Shown here in pieces: positions 1-7,027 of a stretch of DNA of 64,000 nucleotides. Source of the DNA: Planctomycetota bacterium. Lineage in GTDB: Bacteria > Planctomycetota > PLA2 > JAEUHO01. The stretch spans positions 270,600-334,599 of the forward strand of contig JAJDEN010000058.1 in the NCBI GenBank assembly GCA_029259775.1. Reading direction: 5' to 3'. The position numbers were made by a program, and so were the translations under genes. Position 1 is the stretch's first letter; the number at the start of each line of letters is the position of its first letter. The notes beneath the pieces were generated by a model, which was given only the letters and a program-made list of their open reading frames with translations, was not told the DNA's origin and did no database searches.

Positions 1-138
1 AAGACCCGCCTGACCTTCGTGCAGAAGGACCTCTTCGGCGGCAGCGGCAGTGCGGCCGCCGCGCAGCCTGCGGCGAAGCCCGCACCTGCGCCGAAGGGCC
101 CGCCCGCGCCCGTACGCCGTCGCAAGCGCCTCCGCTAG
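1..138 (+). CDS. C-terminal end of a truncated unknown gene
   Basis: Frame 1 is open from the window edge to a TAG at 136-138 and gives the last 45 residues of a protein that begins outside the window. The tail has a short ordered-looking start (KTRLTFVQKDLFGG), an Ala/Pro/Lys-rich linker and a very basic end (RRRKRLR). Such Ala/Pro/Lys tails recur in this genome, for example on both topoisomerase VI subunits. The family cannot be told from this piece. The next gene starts 99 bp downstream on the same strand with its own ribosome binding site. Confidence 0.6.
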   Translation, partial: KTRLTFVQKDLFGGSGSAAAAQPAAKPAPAPKGPPAPVRRRKRLR

Positions 139-237
139 CCGGAGGGGTCGGGCACGGCTGTCCCTGTGCGCGCGGCCCGAGGTACCTTCCCCGCGCGTCC
201 CGCGTGCGCCCGGCCGCACGCGCGCCAGGAGGCAGCG

Positions 238-1404
238 ATGGCCAAGTACCAGGCACCTGATTTCTTCGATGTCGACGGTGAGCTGAGCGAAGAAGAGCGC
301 ATGGTGCGTGACGCCGTGCGCGACTGGGTCTCCGATCGCTGGATGCCGGTCGTCGAGCACGCCTACCGCGAAGGCAGCTTCCCGAAGGAGCTGATCCCGG
401 AGTTGGCCGAGCTCGGAGTGCTGGGCGGCAACCTCGACTACGGCGACTTCCCGCGCCTCGGCGCCGTGGCCTACGGCCTCGTCATGCAGGAACTCGAGCG
501 GGGGGATTCCGGCTTGCGCTCCTTCGTGAGCGTGCAGGGCGCGCTGGTCATGTACCCGATCTGGCGCTACGGCAGCGACGAGCAGAAGGACGCGTGGCTC
601 CCGAAGCTGCACTCGGGCGAAGCCATCGGCTGCTTCGGACTCACGGAGCCCGACCACGGCAGCGACCCGGGCGGCATGGAGACCAAGGCCGTGCGCGACG
701 GCGACGACGTCGTGCTCAACGGCGCCAAGATGTGGATCACGAACGGCTCGGTGGCCGACGTCGCCATCGTGTGGGCCAAGCTTGACGGTGAGATCCGGGG
801 CTTCGTCGTCCCTACGAACACGCCCGGCTTCTCGGCGCCCGAGCAGCGCGGCAAGCACAGCCTGCGCGCGTCGGTGACGAGCGAGCTGGTCCTGCAGGAC
901 GTCCGGCTGCCGGCCTCCGCGATGCTGCCCGGCGCGAAGGGCCTCGGCGGGCCGCTCGGCTGCCTGAACCAGGCGCGCTACGGCATCGCCTGGGGCGTGG
1001 TTGGCGCGGCCCAGGCGTGTTTCGACGAGGTGCGCAACTACGGCCTGAACCGGACCCAGTTCGACAAGCCGCTCGCATCGTTCCAGCTCTACCAGGCCAA
1101 GTTGGTCGAGTCCCTCTCGGAGATCACCAAGGCGCAGCTCATGAACCTGCGCATGGGTCGCCTCAAGGAAGCGGGCACCCTCACGCCGTTCCAGGTGTCC
1201 ATGGCCAAGCGCAACGCCTGCCACGACGCCCTGGAGATCGCCCGCCGCTGCCGCGACCAGCTGGGCGCCAACGGGGTCGCGGACGAGTACCAGACCATGC
1301 GCCACATGTGCAATCTGGAGAGCGTGAAGACCTACGAGGGCACGCACGACATCCACACCCTGATCCTGGGCCGCCAGATCACGGGCCTGAGCGCGTTCTC
1401 GTAG
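238..1404 (+). CDS. Acyl-CoA dehydrogenase, glutaryl-CoA dehydrogenase-like
   Basis: A 388-residue flavoprotein of the acyl-CoA dehydrogenase family, which oxidises an acyl-CoA and passes electrons to ETF. It most resembles glutaryl-CoA dehydrogenase: the C-terminus has TYEGTHDIHTLILGRQITG, where the Glu of YEGTHDIH is the catalytic base in that family, and the N-terminal half has DSGLRSFVSVQ, matching the segment with the substrate-carboxylate Arg. The FAD-region motif CFGLTEPDHGSDPGGMET is present. The start is the ATG at 238, because AGGAGG lies at 227-232 with good spacing; an in-frame ATG at 166 would add residues unlike the family. It is followed by a GC palindrome (1427-1441) and an unrelated gene, so context does not settle the substrate. 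Family sure; glutaryl-CoA specificity likely. Confidence 0.88.
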   Translation: MAKYQAPDFFDVDGELSEEERMVRDAVRDWVSDRWMPVVEHAYREGSFPKELIPELAELGVLGGNLDYGDFPRLGAVAYGLVMQELERGDSGLRSFVSVQGALVMYPIWRYGSDEQKDAWLPKLHSGEAIGCFGLTEPDHGSDPGGMETKAVRDGDDVVLNGAKMWITNGSVADVAIVWAKLDGEIRGFVVPTNTPGFSAPEQRGKHSLRASVTSELVLQDVRLPASAMLPGAKGLGGPLGCLNQARYGIAWGVVGAAQACFDEVRNYGLNRTQFDKPLASFQLYQAKLVESLSEITKAQLMNLRMGRLKEAGTLTPFQVSMAKRNACHDALEIARRCRDQLGANGVADEYQTMRHMCNLESVKTYEGTHDIHTLILGRQITGLSAFS

Positions 1405-1426
1405 CCCCCCGCGGCCCTTGGCTCCT

Positions 1427-1441
1427 AGGCCCTCGGGGCCT
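1427..1441. terminator. Short GC palindrome after the dehydrogenase gene
   Basis: AGGCCC and GGGCCT form a 6-bp stem around the loop TCG, 23 bp after the dehydrogenase stop codon. There is no T-run, so intrinsic termination is uncertain; it may only stabilise the 3' end. Confidence 0.3.
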
Positions 1442-1482
1442 GGGACGATGGGGGCCACCTCGGCCGTTCCTCTCCCGAACCC

Positions 1483-2292
1483 ATGCGCAACGCCCTACCG
1501 ACCCTGCTGATCCTCCTCGCCGCCGCCGCCGGTCTGTGGCTGCTCTTCGGCGCGGCCGATGACGAGGGGTCAGGCGCCTACGACGCAGGACCCGCCGAGG
1601 AGATCGGCCCGCCCGATCTCGCGACGGCGACGCCCTTCGAGGCGGACGGCCTCAAGACCAAGGGACGTGTGATCAAGAAGAAGCGCGCCGTCTACCAGCC
1701 GGCCGACCCTCGCACCTTGCCCAAGGGCAATCTCGTGATCACGATGCTCGGGCCCGACCTGAAGCCGATCGAGGCGAGCGCCCTGCGCGTCTACGTCGAT
1801 CCGGGCAAGAACTCCACGTGGCATACGAAGCAGGGCCTGTGGGAGCCCGAGAAGAAGGTCTGGCGCTTCACGGACGTCGTCGCCGGTCAGGTGAACGTGC
1901 GCGTCCAGGGCGACCACATCGTGGCTCGCACCCTCCAGACCGTCGTCAAGAAGGAGCGCGACAACGAGCTGAGCATCACGCTCGACCTCGCCGGGTCCAT
2001 CCGCTACGACGTGATGAAGTACGACAAGAAGCGTCCCGAGAAGGTCCAGCTGACGCTCTTCGACTGGGAGGACAAGCCCGTCGAGGTCTGGTACCAGGAG
2101 CGCACGTCGCGCCGGCTCACGACGCCGGTCCCTCGAAAGACCGTCGAGATCGGACCGGAAGGCGTGGTCTTCGGCATCCTGCCGGGCCGCTACAAGCTGC
2201 GCGTCGTCAGCGTCTTCGAGGAGTGGGACGAGGCCAAGGTCGACATCGTGGCCGGCAAGACCGCCGAGGTCTCCCTCGAGGTCAGGCGCTAG
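1483..2292 (+). CDS. Membrane-anchored protein with carboxypeptidase-regulatory-like domain
   Basis: 269 residues. The N-terminus (about 5-24) is one hydrophobic helix, LPTLLILLAAAAGLWLLFGA, without a lipobox or clear cleavage site, so a type II membrane anchor is likely. After an acidic linker the rest is beta-rich; the last roughly 90 residues (GSIRYDVMKY..., VEIGPEGVVFGILPGRYKLRV, then VSLEVRR) have the look of CarboxypepD-reg/CNA-B sandwich domains. It is convergent with the MarR gene and the two ends share a hairpin. The role is unknown; it may be an envelope protein. No strong Shine-Dalgarno precedes the ATG. Confidence 0.7.
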   Translation: MRNALPTLLILLAAAAGLWLLFGAADDEGSGAYDAGPAEEIGPPDLATATPFEADGLKTKGRVIKKKRAVYQPADPRTLPKGNLVITMLGPDLKPIEASALRVYVDPGKNSTWHTKQGLWEPEKKVWRFTDVVAGQVNVRVQGDHIVARTLQTVVKKERDNELSITLDLAGSIRYDVMKYDKKRPEKVQLTLFDWEDKPVEVWYQERTSRRLTTPVPRKTVEIGPEGVVFGILPGRYKLRVVSVFEEWDEAKVDIVAGKTAEVSLEVRR

Positions 2293-2307
2293 GAGACAGG
2301 CTCCTAG
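2289..2307. terminator. Bidirectional hairpin holding both convergent stop codons
   Basis: CTAGGAG (2289-2295) pairs with CTCCTAG (2301-2307) around a 5-nt loop. The left arm contains the TAG stop of the plus-strand gene (2290-2292) and the right arm the CTA that is the stop of the minus-strand MarR gene (2304-2306). There is no T-run. It sits exactly between convergent genes, which fits transcript-end formation in both directions. Confidence 0.5.
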
Positions 2308-2729
2308 GCGTCAGGGCGCTCGAGCCCCTTGACGAACGCCTTCAGGAACCACTCCACCTGCCCCTTCCCGAGCCCCGTGTCCACGAGGATGGCGTCGAGC
2401 AAGGACTGCGCCCGGCGGCGTCGCCTCTCCAGCAACTGGGCGCGTGCCTCACGGCCCCGGTCGGTGAGCCTCACGAGCCGACGCCGACGATCCTCGACGG
2501 CCGGGTCGCGCTGGAGCAATGCGTCAGCCGTGGCGCGGTCGACGAAGCGGGTGGCTGTCGACGGATCGCGGCCCACGCGGCGCGCCACCTCGCTCATCGC
2601 GACGGCTTCGTCCTCACCGACGGCGAGCAGCACCCGGGCCGTCGCCTCGCGCAGCGTCAGGCGCTGGGCGTCGGAGCGCAGACCGAGGGCGAGCCTCGTC
2701 TCCAGGTCCCTGAGCAGGTCGATCGGCAT
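2304..2729 (-). CDS. MarR family transcriptional regulator
   Basis: 141 residues, normal for MarR. The winged-helix core runs from about 25 to 105: TLREATARVLLAVGEDEAVAMSEVARRVGRDPSTATRFVDRA is the helix-turn-helix, with PSTATRFVDRA as recognition helix, and DRRRRLVRLTDRGREA is the wing followed by the C-terminal dimerisation helix. It starts 40 bp after the kinase gene on the same strand, so it may be co-transcribed with it or have its own promoter; a small dyad (2732-2744) lies directly upstream of the ATG. Ligand and targets are unknown. Confidence 0.85.
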   Translation of the reverse strand: MPIDLLRDLETRLALGLRSDAQRLTLREATARVLLAVGEDEAVAMSEVARRVGRDPSTATRFVDRATADALLQRDPAVEDRRRRLVRLTDRGREARAQLLERRRRRAQSLLDAILVDTGLGKGQVEWFLKAFVKGLERPDA

Positions 2730-2731
2730 GG

Positions 2732-2744
2732 TTGCAATCTACAA
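2732..2744. promoter_or_regulatory. Possible MarR autoregulatory dyad
   Basis: TTGCAATCTACAA is an imperfect dyad (TTGCA/TACAA, one mismatch) beginning three bases upstream of the MarR start codon, in an AT-richer stretch of an otherwise GC-rich region. MarR proteins commonly bind short dyads overlapping their own promoters. The position is suggestive; nothing else supports it. Confidence 0.25.
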
Positions 2745-2769
2745 TCGAGTCTGCGCTCGGCAAGAAGCG

Positions 2770-5700
2770 TCACTTCACAGGCTCCAGGACGCGGACCACC
2801 AGGCGGAAGCCGACGGTCGAGCTTGCGTCGTTCGGGGGGTGGGCCGTGCGTGCCGCGATGCGGTCGTCGTCCGGCGCCTGCGAGCCCCAGGCATGCCCCT
2901 TCACCCAGAACACCCGACCCTCGCCGTCCCAGTCCGCGGTCCACTCCGCCACCGAGCCCGTGAGATCGCGCACGCCGAAGACGCTCTCATCTTCGGGAAA
3001 GAGCCCCACAGCCTCCGGCGCCGGGAAGTGCGGCCGCGAGCGGGCTCCCTTGAAGTACAGCCACTCGCGCTCGTCGCCGTAGACGAACACCCGTGCGTCG
3101 CCGCCGCGCGCCATCCTCTCCCACTCGGGCTGCGTCGGTAGCGTGAATCGCATGGCGCGGTAGCCGACGCTGCCGTCCGCTTCGCGCACGACCGCCACGT
3201 CGGGCAGCACCGTGCCGCCCGCCGCGGCTTGACGCGCGCGGCGGCGCGAACGCTCGGTGCGCCAGCTGAGATAGCCCCAGCCGACCGCCTTCGAGGCACG
3301 GAGCGCCTCGGCCAGTTCCTCGTACTGGTAGTCATGCGGCTCGTCCTCGCCCTCGGGCGGCGTGAGGTAGCCGGCGACGTCGTACAGGCTCACGTGCGCG
3401 AGCGCATGCTCGGGGCTGTCCATCGGTAGGAAGCGCCCGCCACCCTTCACGCGGACAGGCAGCGCGCCTCCGAAGGGATCGCCCAGCGGCATGCCCTTGA
3501 GGTCGCGCCGCAGGACGCGACTCGAGCGCGGGACGAAACGCAGGTCGCGCCACGGGATCGAGCCGACCTTGTCGATCTCGGCCAGCGTGCGCGCGTCGTT
3601 CAGGAACTCCCACCAGTCGGCGTATGTGAGCTCGAATCGCGAGGCGAGGAACGTGCGCACGGGCACGCTCTGGCGTGGCAGCGAGCGCGGCGCGTTCTCG
3701 TCGTCGCTTCCGAGCAGCACGTCGCCGCCCGAGACGAGCGCGAAGCCCGGCGGAAGCTGCGCGAGTCCGAGATCCCCGGAAGCCCGGATCGTGCCCGGGT
3801 CCGTGCGGCCCACCTCGAACGGCATGCGGAGGTCCGGTCCGCCGTCGCGCCGAAGCAGAAGCAGATAGCGGCCCGGCGGCAGGGCCAGCGTGCTCTCGCC
3901 CTGCAGCGTGCCGAGTGCGTTGGCCGCGGAGGTCGTGAGGGGGTAGGCGCTGCCCGCGAGGAGGGCTTCGTAGCGCGCGCGGCGCATCGCTCCCCCCAGC
4001 GTGCCGACGTGCGACGCACTGCTCTCGAGCGGCTTGGTCAAGGACGGCACATCGGGCCGCACCGGACGCTGGCCTTCGCCTTCCAGTCGCCTGCGCACGG
4101 CCTCCGCGTAGGCGGCCGGCAGCGTCGCCGCGCCCTTCGTGGGGTGGTACGGCACGGGCAGCAGCCGCGGACCGCCGCGCGCGACGACATCGGCTTCGCG
4201 TTCGTAGCGGAAGAGCCACCCCCGGGCGGCCTCCGCCGGCGCGACGATGCGCACCTTGCGTACGCCGCTCAACTCGGCGGCGAAGGCCGCGCCGTCAAGT
4301 TCCTCGACGACGACCCGGCGGTGCTGCGCGGCACGGTCCGCGTCGCGGCGGGCGATGGCCAGCCGCCACTCGCCCATGTGCCACTCCGCCGCGCGGCGGC
4401 GGATCGTGTCGCGCAGGGCGCGGCCCCTCTCTCCGGCCGCCTCCGCATTGGCGTCGGCGAGCGAGCGGGCCACGGCGAGATCGCTTCGCACTGTGGCTAG
4501 CCTCGTGGCGAGGTCCTTCTCGAGGCGTTCGATCTCGCGCCGCGCGGCGTAGGCGGCCTCGCGCATCCACCAGGGCTCAGAGCCGTGCGCGTTCTCGTCA
4601 CCCAGTCCCTTCCCACCGAGGACCTCGGCACCGTGCAGGGCTCGGGCCTGCAGGCGCGCGAGCCGGTCGCGTCCCTCGTCGAGTGCGGTCATCGACTCGA
4701 GGGCGCGGGTGAACGTCTTGCTGGCGTCGAGCACGCCCCGGCGCGCGCGGGCGGTCGTGCGGAGGTCGCGCGGACGGCCCTCGCCCGGCGCCAGGGCAAT
4801 CCACTCGTCGTAGAGCTGCTCCGCCACGCTGAACTCGAAACGATCCATGTGTTGCTGGGCCTCCCGGGCGATCTCCTCGACGCGGGAGGTGCGCGCCATG
4901 CGGACGCCGACGGTGACGACCGCGGCGATGATCCCCGCCAGCAGCAGCGCGCCGAGGGCCGTGGCACGGGCCGGCCTGCGGCGCGCCCAGGCCGTCACGC
5001 GTCGCATGGGACCGGGCGGCCGCGCGGCGATCGGCTCCTCGCGCAGCCAGCGCCCGAGGTCATCGGCCAGGTCGTGCACGTTCTCGTACCGGTCGCGCGG
5101 GTTCTTGGCCAGGCACGTGAGGCAGATCGTCTCGAGGTCGCGATCGATGCGCGGATCGAGGCGCGACGGCGGGATCGGCTCGTCCTGGCCGATCATGCGC
5201 GCGAGCGTGGCGAGGTCCGTCGTCGGAAACGGCATGTGGCCCGTGATGCACTCGTAGAGCAAGACCCCCAGGGCCCACTGGTCGGAGTGGGGCCCGACAT
5301 CCTCGGCGCGGCCGCGGTACTGCTCCGGCGCCATGTAGCCGGGCGTGCCGATCAGCATGCCGGACTCGGAGAGCTTCGAGGCGGTCCGGTCGGCGGCCAG
5401 GCCGAAGTCTGCGAGCAGCGGCCGATCCACGATCGGCGTGCCGCCGTCGCGCTTGAGCCACGAGCGACGCATGCGGCGCGATGCCGTGGCGTGCTCGCCT
5501 TCCGGCGCGCGGTCCGTGAGCAGCATGACGTTGCCGGGCTTCACGTCGCGGTGCGTCACGCCGGCCTTGTGCGCGGCGTCGAGCGCGATGGCGACCTTGC
5601 GCACGATGCGCGCGGCGCGGGCCACACCGATCGTGCCGTGGCGCGACTGCTGGAGGATGGCGTCCAGCGTGTCGCCGGGTACGAACTCCATCGCGAACCA

Positions 5701-5955
5701 ACGGCGGCCGCCCGCCTCACCGGTCGAGAGGATGGGCACGATGTTGGGATGCTGCAGGCGGGCCGTGGCGCGTACTTCGCGCTCGAAGCGCTGGCGGACT
5801 TCGTCGCCCTCGCCGAAACCGGGTTTGAGGACCTTCAGGGCGACATCGCGGCCGAGGGCTTCTTCGTGAGCGAGGTACACCACGCCCATGGCGCCACGAC
5901 CGAGTTCGCGCTCGATCGTGAACCCGGGAATGCGTACGTCGTCGCTGTCGCCCAT
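2770..5955 (-). CDS. Transmembrane Ser/Thr protein kinase with C-terminal FGE-like domain
   Basis: 1061 residues. Residues 12-305 form a Hanks-type kinase: glycine loop GRGAMGVVYLA, catalytic Lys41 (VALKVLK), HRDVKPGN with Asp137, DFG at 183-185, and GTPGYMAPEQ. A transmembrane helix spans about 331-352, followed by a long helical extracytoplasmic region (about 355-560). The C-terminus (about 735-1061) is an FGE-sulfatase/SUMF1-like fold: GGDVLLGSDDE, FELTYADWWEFLND, TGSVAEWTADW and GFRLVVRV. The catalytic cysteine pair of true FGE enzymes is not seen, so this part is probably a sensor or binding domain. The start at 5955 gives a natural kinase N-terminus; the frame stays open upstream but runs antisense over the divergent lipoprotein gene. 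Confidence 0.92.
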   Translation of the reverse strand: MGDSDDVRIPGFTIERELGRGAMGVVYLAHEEALGRDVALKVLKPGFGEGDEVRQRFEREVRATARLQHPNIVPILSTGEAGGRRWFAMEFVPGDTLDAILQQSRHGTIGVARAARIVRKVAIALDAAHKAGVTHRDVKPGNVMLLTDRAPEGEHATASRRMRRSWLKRDGGTPIVDRPLLADFGLAADRTASKLSESGMLIGTPGYMAPEQYRGRAEDVGPHSDQWALGVLLYECITGHMPFPTTDLATLARMIGQDEPIPPSRLDPRIDRDLETICLTCLAKNPRDRYENVHDLADDLGRWLREEPIAARPPGPMRRVTAWARRRPARATALGALLLAGIIAAVVTVGVRMARTSRVEEIAREAQQHMDRFEFSVAEQLYDEWIALAPGEGRPRDLRTTARARRGVLDASKTFTRALESMTALDEGRDRLARLQARALHGAEVLGGKGLGDENAHGSEPWWMREAAYAARREIERLEKDLATRLATVRSDLAVARSLADANAEAAGERGRALRDTIRRRAAEWHMGEWRLAIARRDADRAAQHRRVVVEELDGAAFAAELSGVRKVRIVAPAEAARGWLFRYEREADVVARGGPRLLPVPYHPTKGAATLPAAYAEAVRRRLEGEGQRPVRPDVPSLTKPLESSASHVGTLGGAMRRARYEALLAGSAYPLTTSAANALGTLQGESTLALPPGRYLLLLRRDGGPDLRMPFEVGRTDPGTIRASGDLGLAQLPPGFALVSGGDVLLGSDDENAPRSLPRQSVPVRTFLASRFELTYADWWEFLNDARTLAEIDKVGSIPWRDLRFVPRSSRVLRRDLKGMPLGDPFGGALPVRVKGGGRFLPMDSPEHALAHVSLYDVAGYLTPPEGEDEPHDYQYEELAEALRASKAVGWGYLSWRTERSRRRARQAAAGGTVLPDVAVVREADGSVGYRAMRFTLPTQPEWERMARGGDARVFVYGDEREWLYFKGARSRPHFPAPEAVGLFPEDESVFGVRDLTGSVAEWTADWDGEGRVFWVKGHAWGSQAPDDDRIAARTAHPPNDASSTVGFRLVVRVLEPVK

Positions 5956-6016
5956 CGCGCGCGAGTCTACCCCTGGGCGCTGCCACTCCCCGTACGATGG
6001 AAGATCTGGAGGTGGC

Positions 6017-6991
6017 ATGGGTAGCAGCGGATGCGTCAGCGTGCTCTTGATGGTTGTCCTGGCGCTCGCCGGCTGCGGTGGCGATGAGGCACGCACCCCG
6101 GAGGGGCCGCCCGCCAAGGCGAACGGGGAAGAGCCCGCCAAGGGCGAGCCTGCCAAGCGTGTGTGGGCCGTCCAGATGACCTTCAGCATCCCCGTCGGCG
6201 AGGCAGCGCGCACCGTCGACGACGCGCTCGCTGAGGTGATCCTGGTCGTTGACGCGCGCCTGAAATCCAGCGCATGTGGCGAGTACGGCATCCGGCGTCT
6301 GCCCGCGGATGGTCCGGGTTTCGAGGTCGGATTCGCGAGCCTCCCCGCCGAACGCTTCGACGAGATCGTGAGCCTCATCACGCGCGCCGGCACGCTCGAG
6401 TTCCTCATCGTGGTTCGCGCGCCGAAGCAGTTCGCGAAAGCCCCCGGCAACGAGGAGCCGGTCTCACCGAGGCACCCGCTCTGGGAGGGCGACAACGCCT
6501 CCCACCGAGCCTTCCTCGACGGTGAGATCCAATCGTGGACGGCGGCGCGCAAGGCGGACAAGCCGTACCGACCCTCGAGGGCCGGCTATCGCATCGTGCC
6601 CACCTCGAAGGCGTCCAAGGAGGAGCCGTTGTTCGTCTTGGTCGAGGTCCCGAAGCCCGACGAGGTCTTCGATGGGCGCATGCTGGAGAACCCTGTCGTT
6701 TCCGCTGACGTCCGCAACATGCCGGTCGTCGTGTTCGACATCAAGGAGGAGTGGCAGGAGCGTTTCGGCGCGTGGACCGAGAAGAATCGGCTCCTGCCGC
6801 TCGCCATCGTGCTCGACGGCGTGCAGCACTCCGCACCGATCATCCAGGCGAAGCTGACGCGCAACGTGCAGATCACACTGGGACCTGGATCGCGGGCCGA
6901 TCAGGAGCGGGATGCGGAGGCGCTGGTGACCGTGCTGCAGACCGGCGCCATGGCGTCACCGCCCAAGCTCGTGTCGATCAAGACGAACTAG
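6017..6991 (+). CDS. Lipoprotein with a SecD/SecDF P1-head-like domain
   Basis: 324 residues. GGAGG at 6008-6012 precedes the ATG at 6017. The N-terminus is a lipoprotein signal with lipobox LALAGC (Cys at about 19), then a Glu/Pro/Lys linker. The rest resembles the periplasmic P1 region of SecD: RAGTLEFLIVV, then ENPVVSADV, VVVFDIKEEWQERFGAWTE, and AIVLDGVQHSAPIIQAKL, the last like the SecD segment LAIVLDGKVYSAPVI. The six-helix membrane part of SecD is absent, so it cannot be a translocase subunit by itself. It is divergent from the kinase with a 61-bp gap. It may be an extracytoplasmic binding protein that borrowed the P1 head fold. Confidence 0.72.
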   Translation: MGSSGCVSVLLMVVLALAGCGGDEARTPEGPPAKANGEEPAKGEPAKRVWAVQMTFSIPVGEAARTVDDALAEVILVVDARLKSSACGEYGIRRLPADGPGFEVGFASLPAERFDEIVSLITRAGTLEFLIVVRAPKQFAKAPGNEEPVSPRHPLWEGDNASHRAFLDGEIQSWTAARKADKPYRPSRAGYRIVPTSKASKEEPLFVLVEVPKPDEVFDGRMLENPVVSADVRNMPVVVFDIKEEWQERFGAWTEKNRLLPLAIVLDGVQHSAPIIQAKLTRNVQITLGPGSRADQERDAEALVTVLQTGAMASPPKLVSIKTN

Positions 6992-7027
6992 CGCGGCGCC
7001 CGATTCGGCTGGCCTGGTTCGGCCTGC

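Noticed and set aside
4585..6024. 479-codon open frame antisense to the Ser/Thr kinase
   Set aside because: Shadow of the kinase gene; composition (His/Arg/Gly/Asp-rich) is typical of GC-rich antisense frames.
5956..6561. Upstream extension of the kinase gene
   Set aside because: The frame is open but crosses the divergent lipoprotein gene; the ATG at 5955 gives a normal kinase N-terminus.
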